Below, piece by piece: positions 17,269 through 24,634 of a stretch of DNA of 64,000 nucleotides. Position 1 is the stretch's first letter. Each line of letters begins with the position of its first letter. Made by a program: the position numbers and the translations under genes. Source of the stretch: an uncultured Bacteroidota bacterium (lineage in GTDB: Bacteria; Bacteroidota; Bacteroidia; Bacteroidales; F082); NCBI GenBank assembly GCA_903891085.1, contig CAITDJ010000124.1, positions 62,001-126,000 on the forward strand. The letters run 5' to 3'. Below the pieces are notes generated by a model. That model was not told where the DNA came from and ran no database searches. It saw nothing but the letters and a program-made list of their open reading frames with translations.

Positions 17269-17787
17269 ATGAAAAAATTAGCATTATGCCTTTCTGTTGT
17301 TGCCATTGTTGCCTTTGGCGCATCCTCTTTTGCACAGGAAGCAAAAGAGGTGAAGTCGACCGATGTTAAAAAAATAACACCCAACAATCAGAATACTGTT
17401 AAACCAGCTACTGATGCGAAAACAACCACAAATCAGGATGCGAAAAAGGTAACCCCCGGCAATCAGAATACTGTAAAACAGGCTACTGACGCGAAAACTA
17501 CCACAAATCAGGATGCGAAGGAAGTGAATACTTCAAAAACCAATGTAACAAATACCGGAGTTACCAAAGAAAAAACTACGGATAGCCCTGGAGACAATAA
17601 ATTAAATAAAGAAACAAACGAAGCAAAATCCATCAAAAATGCGGACGATAAAACCACATCTAAGCAACTCAAGGCTTCGGACAGAGGCACGACAAAAGGC
17701 AATGCCGAACCTAATAAAAAGCAAAACCACAAGAGAAAGTCACGCAAAGCAACGAGAGCAGCAAAAATTGATCCTGCAATAAAATAA
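17269..17787 (+). CDS. Secreted lysine/threonine/asparagine-rich low-complexity protein
   Basis: 172 residues. A clean signal peptide (1-22, ending SSFAQ) is followed by a mature chain made almost only of K, T, N, D, A, E and Q, without predicted globular structure. It holds two copies of a 25-residue unit starting NQNTVK (DNA unit of 75 bp, at 17386 and 17461) and ends in a strongly basic tail (KKQNHKRKSRKATRAAK). No family is recognised. A signal peptide, own promoter and normal codon use argue for a real gene. The disordered, lysine-rich composition would suit an envelope, surface or nucleic-acid/polyanion-binding role, which is only a guess. Confidence 0.7.
   Translation: MKKLALCLSVVAIVAFGASSFAQEAKEVKSTDVKKITPNNQNTVKPATDAKTTTNQDAKKVTPGNQNTVKQATDAKTTTNQDAKEVNTSKTNVTNTGVTKEKTTDSPGDNKLNKETNEAKSIKNADDKTTSKQLKASDRGTTKGNAEPNKKQNHKRKSRKATRAAKIDPAIK
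17386..17535 (+). repeat. Two 75-bp tandem repeats inside the low-complexity gene
   Basis: Units start at 17386 and 17461 and differ at a handful of bases. The length is a multiple of three, so copy-number change would keep the reading frame. Confidence 0.75.
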
Positions 17788-17799
17788 ACTTCAGACTGT

Positions 17800-17842
17800 T
17801 AACCGTATGTTTTGCCTTTTACGATAGCATAACATACGGTTA
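17800..17842. terminator. Hairpin between convergent genes
   Basis: TAACCGTATGTT (17800-17811) pairs perfectly with AACATACGGTTA (17831-17842) across 19 nt. It sits just after the low-complexity gene and before the end of the facing T9SS gene. There is no long T-run, so it is a weak or bidirectional terminator candidate. Confidence 0.5.
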
Positions 17843-17940
17843 CAAATCAAAGTCGGAAAAACCCGGAACACCTTACTTCCCGTTTCCATCAAGTAATGCA
17901 CTATTATCATTACAAAGGATACAGTACGTGTTGTTGGAAG

Positions 17941-18792
17941 TTATTTAACAACCATTCTTCTTGTAATGGTTTGATTGTGAATGAACAACTTAATTAAATA
18001 AACCCCTGAAGTTAAATTTGACACTTCAATCTGATCTTCCAAAGTAGTAAATTCATTCTTTTCAAACAATACCTGGCCCAATGTATTACATATAAGTAGT
18101 CTGCTGGGTAGATAGTTAATAGAATTTACATAGAAAACTCCGTTATTCGGATTTGGAAAAATCATCACTTCCGATAAAGCCGGATCCTCATCCAAACCTG
18201 TCATGACATCGCCAGTCACCATCACATCATCGATTTTGGTTTTCCCACTTGCCAATACATCACTTCCAGCCACGGATTGGTTGGAAGCCATCACCCAACG
18301 TACATAAACCAGGGGCTGGTTATTGCAGATTTCCGGAAGTTGTTTTGCGGTCAAAGCACCGGTTGTCCAGTCATTGGCTACTTCATACAATCCGTTAGGG
18401 ATATCGGTCCAGTCGCCGGCTTCGCCGATTTTCACCTGCACCTTAAAATCCTTCGGTCCCGGATCGGTGTTGCCCGATTGCTGCACCGAACTCAATTTGA
18501 TGTTTTCGTAACCTGTCGTATTCAAAAAGATTCTCCAGGCTTTACTATCCATGCCATTATCCCAGCCATCTGCCTGAGCAGCTTTGGTGGTGAGGCCATT
18601 TTTCATACTGATGGCACCTGTGCCACCCATGGTGCCTAATGTTGCATCTCCATTCAGATCGCTGTATGTTTCGACAAGCGTATCGGTTAAATTGTCGTTT
18701 GGGAATGTCCATTTTACAAGTAACACATTCTCCTGTGCATAGCTAATGAGGCTGAAAAATAATACAATGATTAACGTAAATGTTCTTTTCAT
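17941..18792 (-). CDS. T9SS-exported protein with beta-sandwich domain
   Basis: 283 residues. A signal peptide (1-19, ending ISYAQ) is followed by a domain of about 175 residues of the kind found in secreted Bacteroidota proteins (LLVKWTFPNDN, GWDNGMDSKAWRIFLNTTGY, LVYVRWVMASNQ). Its pattern resembles lectin/discoidin-like beta sandwiches, but no exact family is assigned. Residues about 205-283 are a type A T9SS sorting domain (MIFPNPNNGVFYV, LTSGVYLIKLF, ending TRRMVVK), which directs the protein through the T9SS to the surface or medium. Hairpin-rich repeats lie directly upstream of the ATG at 18792. Confidence 0.8.
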   Translation of the reverse strand: MKRTFTLIIVLFFSLISYAQENVLLVKWTFPNDNLTDTLVETYSDLNGDATLGTMGGTGAISMKNGLTTKAAQADGWDNGMDSKAWRIFLNTTGYENIKLSSVQQSGNTDPGPKDFKVQVKIGEAGDWTDIPNGLYEVANDWTTGALTAKQLPEICNNQPLVYVRWVMASNQSVAGSDVLASGKTKIDDVMVTGDVMTGLDEDPALSEVMIFPNPNNGVFYVNSINYLPSRLLICNTLGQVLFEKNEFTTLEDQIEVSNLTSGVYLIKLFIHNQTITRRMVVK

Positions 18793-18838
18793 AAGTTTGA
18801 TTTTGTTAGGGTTAATGTTTATTTGTCATGAAATTGAA

Positions 18839-19108
18839 CCCCTTCGGGGCTCATTTGATTTGTTCTTTATTGTACCTCCGGTTGCACCGGAGGTTATTGT
18901 GATTGATGTCCGTTGGACTTCTTTCGTATAAATATTATTTTCTTCTAAGCCCCGAAAAGGACCAATCTCAATAACCGCGGGCGCAGCCCATGGATATACA
19001 AAACTCTTTTCCTCTAAGCCCTGAAAGGGCTTAATCTCAATAACCGTGGGCGCAGCCCATGGATATACAAAACTCTTTTCCTCTAAGCCCTGAAAGGGCT
19101 TAATCTCA
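18839..19108. repeat. Hairpin-rich intergenic repeat array with 69-bp units
   Basis: Three units with a 69-bp period (18943, 19012, and partial 19081) each contain two tiny dyads: GCCC-TGAA-GGGC type and TGGGC-GCA-GCCCA. To the left are two further dyads, CCCC-TTC-GGGG (18839-18849) and ACCTCCGGT-TGC-ACCGGAGGT (18874-18894). Because 69 is divisible by three, the minus strand stays open as a pseudo-ORF whose translation (GLEEKSFVYPWAAP) repeats with the DNA. It lies between the end of the TonB receptor gene and the start of a T9SS gene. Similar dyad-rich strings are common between genes in Bacteroidota. Confidence 0.85.
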
Positions 19109-19165
19109 GAGTATGCAAATATAAACCGATTGTAATAATATGTAATATCAGAATAATACATCCAA

Positions 19166-21235
19166 CTAAAGTTTATACATAAATACTGCTGTCATAAACC
19201 GACCGGGTGATAACTCACCCTTTCGGTCAACATATTGATTGTCAAGTAAATTCTGCGCTTCTAGCGCAATGTAATAATGGGTTGAAAATGATTTGGAAAT
19301 CATTGCGTTCAACAAAAAATATGCATCAACCTGAATGGTATTTTCCGGATCGAACCATTGTTTGTCGACATAGTTTCCGTTTAGCTGAAACTCAAAAAAA
19401 CTATTTTTCCAAAGCATACCGGCATAAAAAAGATGGGGTGAAACCTCGGCCATTTCCTTACCATTAAGATTGGCGTTGATATCTACCATCGATGATTTAT
19501 ACTTTTTAATTACCGAGTGATTGAATGAATAACTCAACTGAAACGAGAGTTGTTTTGTTAAAAAATAATTCGAACTGAATTCAAGCCCAACTATTTCCAC
19601 CTTACCAATATTATCAGCAATCAGGACCGGTTTTAGCGCGTTTCCTCCTGTATCTACCGAATCGCCTGTGCTTACTGAATATTGAAAATCATGACCAAAT
19701 GAATAATAACCAGCCGTACTCATACTCAATTTATCAGATTGAACATGTGTAAAACCAATTTCATAGTTCGTAAGATATTCCGGTTTCAGGTTTGGATTCG
19801 CCAGCCTGAATCCTTTATTAATTTTCCCCGACTGACTCAGGTCTTTGAGTTTGGGAGGCTTAAAACCAACACCAGCAGAAACGTATATCGCATTTTCAGG
19901 AGTTAATTTGTATTGCAACGACACCTTCGGACTGAAAGCAACCCAATTGTTCTTATCAAAATCCTCATGAAAACCTTCAGAGAATCCGGTCGCTTTTGTT
20001 GGATTGATAATGGTTTGTTCTCCATGATGAAATCCAGCCACATCCAGACGGAATCCCACAATGGCTTTCATCCTGTTTTTTAAAAATGAAGCCTCATCCT
20101 GCACAAAAACACCTACGATATCCATTTTCCCCGAAGAAGTAATTTCATCGGGCGAAGTGCGATACGTTTCGTGGTTATGCGACAATCCTGATTTAATCTC
20201 AAGACCGGTTGTCAGGATTTGAGTCTTGAAAACAGGCATTGACATTGTCGAAATCAATCCCTTGTCGGTGCGGTTACTATATGAATCGAGAAGTCGGTAT
20301 TCGGCAAAATCATTCATTGATTCTTTTTGACTGTAATAATCCTCTTTCATCCAAAAAATGGAGGTGACAATATCTGCTTTCCCAACATTTGTGTAATAGG
20401 TGGTTCGGAGGTTGTTGGTAAAAACTTTGTCGAAACTACCTTCTTTGGTGAAAACTTTTGTCCCACCACCACGTTTTTCGTTGTAATTATCAATCACCAT
20501 TTCGAGCCGGTTTTTGCTATTGAGGCGATAACCCACTTTCACACTTCCTCCTGTTTCGTCAAGAGATGTCAGCACATCGGTTTCATCAATCAACGCGGGT
20601 GCCGCAAACACATAACCATCGCCGTGGCGATAAATACCATTGAAACTCCAGTAGCAACCTTTGTTATTTTTGATTTCATTGCCCGACAAGGCAATCGAAC
20701 CACCGATGGTGTTGTATGTTCCATAAAATGCTTTCACATTTCCTTCAAACTTCTTTTCAGGCATTTTGGTAATCAGGTTGATAACGCCTCCCATGGCATT
20801 GTTTCCGTAAAGTGCAGAAACCGGGCCTTTTACAACTTCTATTTTTTGGAGTTTATCTACAAAAATATTGTGCCAGTTGACTGACCCGCCTACCAGACTG
20901 TTCTTGGGAATGCCATCGACTAAAACAAGTACCCGGTCACTACCTTCGAGGCCACGCATGGTGACAGCCGCATTTTTTGAGAAAATTCCCCAACTCCGGT
21001 TCACCTGAACATTGGCCGTGGATTTTAAAATATCATCAATATTGCTCAATGGAAAAGCTGAAATTTCCCTGGCGCTTATAAGATCAGCTTGCGCAGGAAC
21101 CTCCAGTAATTGTCTTTCGGTGCGCGTGGCCGTTATGACTACTTCTTCAAGATTGACAACGTTGGTATCGGCTATTTGCGCCAATAGACCGCAGGTACTA
21201 AAAAACAGAAAAATAAATAAAATCCCGTTTTTCAT
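19166..21235 (-). CDS. TonB-dependent outer membrane receptor (BtuB/FepA-like)
   Basis: About 689 residues from the ATG at 21235. A signal peptide (about 1-20) is followed by a TonB-box-like EEVVITATRTERQ, a plug domain (about 40-150) with AVTMRGLEGSDRVLVLVDG and VVKGPVSALYGNNAMGGVIN, and a beta barrel that ends in an aromatic-rich strand (GRFMTAVFMYKL). The short N-terminus without a carboxypeptidase-like domain places it with vitamin/siderophore-type receptors, not SusC. The start codon overlaps the stop of the lipoprotein gene as TGATG. It is the last gene of a tight operon with a lipoprotein, a small membrane protein and a TiaS-like protein, implying uptake of a substrate handled by those partners. 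Confidence 0.93.
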   Translation of the reverse strand: MKNGILFIFLFFSTCGLLAQIADTNVVNLEEVVITATRTERQLLEVPAQADLISAREISAFPLSNIDDILKSTANVQVNRSWGIFSKNAAVTMRGLEGSDRVLVLVDGIPKNSLVGGSVNWHNIFVDKLQKIEVVKGPVSALYGNNAMGGVINLITKMPEKKFEGNVKAFYGTYNTIGGSIALSGNEIKNNKGCYWSFNGIYRHGDGYVFAAPALIDETDVLTSLDETGGSVKVGYRLNSKNRLEMVIDNYNEKRGGGTKVFTKEGSFDKVFTNNLRTTYYTNVGKADIVTSIFWMKEDYYSQKESMNDFAEYRLLDSYSNRTDKGLISTMSMPVFKTQILTTGLEIKSGLSHNHETYRTSPDEITSSGKMDIVGVFVQDEASFLKNRMKAIVGFRLDVAGFHHGEQTIINPTKATGFSEGFHEDFDKNNWVAFSPKVSLQYKLTPENAIYVSAGVGFKPPKLKDLSQSGKINKGFRLANPNLKPEYLTNYEIGFTHVQSDKLSMSTAGYYSFGHDFQYSVSTGDSVDTGGNALKPVLIADNIGKVEIVGLEFSSNYFLTKQLSFQLSYSFNHSVIKKYKSSMVDINANLNGKEMAEVSPHLFYAGMLWKNSFFEFQLNGNYVDKQWFDPENTIQVDAYFLLNAMISKSFSTHYYIALEAQNLLDNQYVDRKGELSPGRFMTAVFMYKL

Positions 21236-22182
21236 CAATCTTCCATTTTAATATCAAACGTTACATGGCCATCGTTCGTCCCCTCCACTTCTTTCACCAT
21301 CAAAAGCCCTTTACGATCGGCGTCAGTTACAAAAGAATAAATAATGCCCGGGGCAAGGTTCTTCGCTTTTCTGTTTCCGGAAGAAAAAACAAAAGTGTTC
21401 GTAACGATCAAACTGTCATTCATACATTTATAGAAATCGGCTACAGTCAGGTCTGATTCCAGCTTAAAACGAACCGTATTCCGGCTTGTCCAGTTCGCAA
21501 GGCCATATTCACCACCAAAAACCGATTCGTCAATATTGGCGCCCGGAGAAGCAATTGTATTTGCGTCTGTTTCTATCAGATCGTAAAAATACAAGAGGTT
21601 TATTTTCTGCTGAAGTTCATAAGCACTGGCCAATGCATAATTCTGACCGGTTTCAAAGGAATAAAATCCTCCGTTCGATGCATTGTTTTGCGCCCCCAAC
21701 ACGATGGAATTCAGTTGTTTTATTCCCCCGAAAATAGAAGCAGCATCTTTTTCGAGATGAACGCTCAATGTTTCCGATTTTCGACCCTGACGGTCCCGGA
21801 CATAAAACTGCCATTCTTCGTTCAGTGCAATACCTTTGGAAAGTGACAAGGTGTAATCGAAAGCATTTCCATAAATACCTGTATCAAAGGAAGTTAAAAA
21901 TGAATCCCTGATCCCGGTAATATTCAAATGGGTGAGTGCCACATCACTTTTTGTAAATGCTTTGATTCTGATTTTGATGTTGGCGCCCAGAAGCAAAGTA
22001 GTATCGCCTGACAGATAACCATTTGTTGTATCGAATTCGATAGAAGGTGGCGGAAAATACTGTTCCGATTTATTGCAGCCACCAAAAGCCATCAGCAAAA
22101 TAAATAACAACAAGGCAATTTGCGATATGTGTTTTTTCGCATATCGTTTGACGCAACAAAAACCATGTTGAATAACTGACAT
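21235..22182 (-). CDS. Surface lipoprotein of unknown family in the TonB receptor operon
   Basis: 315 residues. A 20-residue basic start precedes a hydrophobic stretch and a lipobox (LLMAFGGC). The N-terminal half (about 45-150) looks like an Ig-type fold (IEFDTTNGYLSGDTTLLLGA, SFLTSFDTGIYG). The C-terminal half has YSFETGQNYALASAYELQQK, followed by LLYFYDLI. I do not recognise a named family. The length and position before the TonB receptor suggest a SusD/HmuY-like surface substrate-binding role, which is inference. It starts 2 bases after the membrane protein gene and its stop overlaps the receptor start, so the genes are translationally coupled. Confidence 0.72.
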   Translation of the reverse strand: MSVIQHGFCCVKRYAKKHISQIALLLFILLMAFGGCNKSEQYFPPPSIEFDTTNGYLSGDTTLLLGANIKIRIKAFTKSDVALTHLNITGIRDSFLTSFDTGIYGNAFDYTLSLSKGIALNEEWQFYVRDRQGRKSETLSVHLEKDAASIFGGIKQLNSIVLGAQNNASNGGFYSFETGQNYALASAYELQQKINLLYFYDLIETDANTIASPGANIDESVFGGEYGLANWTSRNTVRFKLESDLTVADFYKCMNDSLIVTNTFVFSSGNRKAKNLAPGIIYSFVTDADRKGLLMVKEVEGTNDGHVTFDIKMED

Positions 22183-22184
22183 GA

Positions 22185-22736
22185 TTAGGCAGTGATTTTA
22201 CGTGTATAGGAAACGATACCATATGCCAGGACCCCGCCCAGTGCTCCAAAGAAAAAATGTGTGAAAAATGGAAGCACAAATCCTTGTTTCAGAAAGGTTT
22301 CGTAGGGATATCCCGAAACAACATAAATCACAAAGCGGCTCAGCGGAATCATCATATAAGCAAATCCACCAAGGAAACCAAGCAAGATAAAATTGTCCTG
22401 AACCCATTTTAATTTATTGTAAACAAGATCAATAACGAATCCCATCGCCAAATAAATGAAAGGTAAAAAAGGATCTTTGAAACCAAGAAAAGGCAGAAAT
22501 ATAAAAGTTGCAGCCGTGAGCGTTGAAATACTGGAACCAAACGGTATTTTGGTTATTTTCCGTCCAATAAGCAGAATTGCCATTACTTCGAGCCCGTGAT
22601 GACCCGGAATATTCAACGGAATCCGAAGGTAGGCCCTCAACAGGATGGCTACAGCTCCGGTAAACGTAAGTATCAAAACATCAATCAATACGCGGTTAAC
22701 CGGTAATGCTTTTGATGTAATCTTTGGTTGCGACAT
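22185..22736 (-). CDS. Small integral membrane protein, possible transporter S-component
   Basis: About 183 residues from the ATG at 22736; ATGs at 22745 and 22757 are also possible and all overlap the end of the upstream gene. Five or six hydrophobic helices are visible (LIDVLILTFTGAVAILL, LTAATFIFLPFLGF, FIYLAMGFVIDLVY, FILLGFLGGFAYMMI, FFGALGGVLAYGIV). A conserved-looking loop IPGHHGLEVMAILLIGR follows the first helix. Size, helix number and loop are reminiscent of S-components of energy-coupling-factor transporters, but I cannot name the family and no ECF ATPase genes are nearby. Its operon position between a kinase-like protein and a TonB receptor suggests inner-membrane passage of the receptor's substrate. 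Confidence 0.72.
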   Translation of the reverse strand: MSQPKITSKALPVNRVLIDVLILTFTGAVAILLRAYLRIPLNIPGHHGLEVMAILLIGRKITKIPFGSSISTLTAATFIFLPFLGFKDPFLPFIYLAMGFVIDLVYNKLKWVQDNFILLGFLGGFAYMMIPLSRFVIYVVSGYPYETFLKQGFVLPFFTHFFFGALGGVLAYGIVSYTRKITA

Positions 22737-23442
22737 GCCATTCATGGTTTTTATCATTTTGAATCTGTTCGGCAATGATAATAAGCTTGTGGTCTTTTAC
22801 GATGGGTTTCATCCACTCGCCAACCGTAATTTGCTGATCATCCTGCAATCTGTTGTAGTTTTTATCGGTAATGCCATCGACGACAACTAATTTCAGGAGT
22901 TCAGCAACAGTAAATGTACCTGAAATTTCGCGCAGGTCTTTTCCTTTCACCCACAAACAACGCCCGTCGTCGCCGGCTTTACGTAATCCAATAGCAGCCA
23001 GCGAGCCAATCACACCATCTTCGGTTCCGGTGAAACCTTCGAGGTAAACGCCATTATTTCTGGCAAGCAAACGGGCTTCAGATTGGGTAAGGATTTCCGC
23101 CTTTGCGCGTTTGCCCCAATCGCAAATAGTATCGCTTACTCCATCGAAATATCTCACCGCCAATCCGGCATCGGAACCCGGCGCACTCTCTTCCGGAAGA
23201 AAGGACCTGCAAATGGCGATTACCTTTTCCAATTCACTGGTATGCAAATCAATGCAGGCAGAACTATTGTGCGAAGTATAAGGGATTCGCCGATCGAACA
23301 GCAATTGGTGACGACTCACGCTGTTTACCGTTGCCAGGCCTTTGGCTTCAAGCAAAGCGCCTAATTGCCTTGCCCGGAAGCCGGTTCCGCGACTTTCTGC
23401 GTTGTCAGTATCATCAATTCCTATCAGGAGACGTTTTTCCAT
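22696..23442 (-). CDS. Standalone TiaS-like IDDTD (TCKD-type) domain protein
   Basis: 248 residues from the ATG at 23442. The N-terminal motif IGIDDTDN (Asp10, Asp11, Asp13) is the signature of the ATP-dependent kinase domain (TCKD) of archaeal TiaS. Two more features agree with that domain: RRIPYTSHNSSACIDL in the position of IPYKTRGN in TiaS, and TEDGVIGSLAAIGLR in the position of GVIGALAAIG. The OB-fold and zinc-ribbon parts of TiaS are missing. Bacteria modify tRNA-Ile2 with TilS, not TiaS, so another substrate is likely. It opens a four-gene operon with a membrane protein, a lipoprotein and a TonB receptor, which points to phosphorylation of an imported small molecule (inference). A -7 box lies about 20 bases upstream. 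Confidence 0.78.
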   Translation of the reverse strand: MEKRLLIGIDDTDNAESRGTGFRARQLGALLEAKGLATVNSVSRHQLLFDRRIPYTSHNSSACIDLHTSELEKVIAICRSFLPEESAPGSDAGLAVRYFDGVSDTICDWGKRAKAEILTQSEARLLARNNGVYLEGFTGTEDGVIGSLAAIGLRKAGDDGRCLWVKGKDLREISGTFTVAELLKLVVVDGITDKNYNRLQDDQQITVGEWMKPIVKDHKLIIIAEQIQNDKNHEWHVATKDYIKSITG

Positions 23443-23459
23443 TTTCACATTTCGTAATG

Positions 23460-23467
23460 CAAAAATA
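23460..23467 (-). promoter_or_regulatory. TAnnTTTG -7 box of the TiaS-like/TonB receptor operon
   Basis: TATTTTTG on the minus strand lies 17 bases upstream of the ATG at 23442, which predicts a leader of about 13 nt. Confidence 0.5.
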
Positions 23468-23681
23468 ATCAACTCGATCCAATAAGGACAAGGATGAACG
23501 CATAAAATGCGTAATTCCGTCAAGTTTAGAATGGTTCTTGGTTGATTGAAAAAAAAACGTGATTGAATAGAAAGTATATTTTGACAATTACATGAAAGCA
23601 ATCACTTTTTGGGCCATGACTCGATTTTTGATTAGTCAATAATCAATTGTAAATGAACAATATAAAATTACCTTGAGGCAT

Positions 23682-23807
23682 TTTGTTAAAAAAGCCGGAA
23701 AGTTATTATCTGATGGTCTGTGTATTTATTATGGTTTCATATACCTCGAACAACTACAAACAGTACAATTCAACAATCCTTGTTACACCTCCGGCTTTTA
23801 TAACAAA
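23682..23807. mobile_element. MITE-like element or hairpin-ended small RNA locus
   Basis: TTTGTTAAAAAAGCCGGA (23682-23699) and its near-perfect reverse complement TCCGGCTTTTATAACAAA (23790-23807) enclose 90 bases with no ORF. One mismatch is seen in 18. On the minus strand the distal arm ends in CCGGCTTTTTT, which also fits a terminator closing a short transcript of about 110 nt. No clear target-site duplication is visible, so transposon origin is unproven. Confidence 0.45.
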
Positions 23808-23860
23808 TGAACAATTCCATTCGAAATTTGTCTATTAATCAAAGAAATTCTTGATTATCT

Positions 23861-24571
23861 ATGAAAAAAACACTTCATACAGCCGACAGTCGCGGCCGGG
23901 CCGAACATGGTTGGCTGAGTTCGCGTTTCAGTTTCAGTTTTGCCGAATATTACAACCCTGAACGAATTCATTTTGGCATGCTGCGCGTATTGAATGATGA
24001 TATTATTCAACCGGACATGGGATTTGGTATGCATCCGCACGACAATATGGAAATTGTTACGATTCCGTTGCTGGGTGCACTTGAACACCGCGACAGCATG
24101 GGCAACGGCAGTATCATCAAGGCAGGCGAGGTGCAACTGATGAGTGCCGGAACAGGCATTCGCCATTCTGAGTTTAATCCTTCGCACAAAGAAGATGCCG
24201 GCTTGCTTCAGATATGGGTCTTCCCTAAATTGAAAAATATAACACCCCGATACGAACAAGGGGTTTTTGACCCAAGTCAATTACTGAACCAATGGCAACT
24301 TATCGTTTCACCCGATGGAAAAGATAACAGTTTGGTAATCAATCAGGATGCCTGGTTCAGCCTGACGAAAATAGTACACGGAGAAAGCATAACTTACTCT
24401 CCAAAACAACAGAATAACGGCATGTATCTGTTTGTGATTGAAGGAGGTATTATCGTCGGTGATACAACGCTCGGAAAGCGCGATGCGGTCGGCATTTCAG
24501 AAACAGAAAACATTGTCATTGAAGCTGTTGAGGATGCCTTTTTACTCCTGATGGATATTCCCATGCGTTAA
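23861..24571 (+). CDS. Pirin family protein (YhaK-like bicupin)
   Basis: 236 residues. The N-terminal cupin keeps all pirin metal ligands: His58 and His60 (MHPHDNMEIVTI), His102 and Glu104 (GIRHSEFN). Other family hallmarks are the start HTADSRGRAEHGWL, the motif MSAGTGIRHSE, and LLQIWVFP. The C-terminal cupin is degenerate, as usual for the family. Pirins bind iron; some have quercetin-2,3-dioxygenase activity and some act as redox-linked regulators, so the role here is open. Likely cytoplasmic and monocistronic. Confidence 0.92.
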   Translation: MKKTLHTADSRGRAEHGWLSSRFSFSFAEYYNPERIHFGMLRVLNDDIIQPDMGFGMHPHDNMEIVTIPLLGALEHRDSMGNGSIIKAGEVQLMSAGTGIRHSEFNPSHKEDAGLLQIWVFPKLKNITPRYEQGVFDPSQLLNQWQLIVSPDGKDNSLVINQDAWFSLTKIVHGESITYSPKQQNNGMYLFVIEGGIIVGDTTLGKRDAVGISETENIVIEAVEDAFLLLMDIPMR

Positions 24572-24634
24572 AACTAACTGTGCACTTAAACACAGAAATA
24601 AAAAGTTCAAGGATTCAGGAGGCAATTAAAGTCG

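Larger units (their letters stand above)
23443..23860. other. Divergent intergenic region with a -7 box, a dyad and a MITE-like element
   Basis: 418 bases between the TiaS-like operon (minus) and the pirin gene (plus). It contains the operon's -7 box, a perfect 7-bp dyad TTGATTA-GTCAA-TAATCAA at 23628-23646, and a 126-bp element with terminal inverted repeats at 23682-23807. No ORF of note and no match to TPP, cobalamin or other riboswitch signatures that I can recognise. Confidence 0.5.

Noticed and set aside
18826-19161. A 111-residue minus-strand ORF with repeated GLEEKSFVYPWAAP
   Set aside because: Its repeat follows the 69-bp DNA hairpin units, it has no domain or promoter, and similar pseudo-ORFs occur wherever such repeats have a period divisible by three.
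22696-23442. Calling the IDDTD protein a tRNA-Ile2 agmatidine synthetase (TiaS)
   Set aside because: The OB-fold and zinc-ribbon parts that bind tRNA in TiaS are missing, and bacteria use lysidine made by TilS at this position.
23443-23860. A riboswitch in the leader of the TonB receptor operon
   Set aside because: The -7 box lies only about 20 bases before the first gene, so the leader is too short, and no known riboswitch signature is recognisable further upstream.
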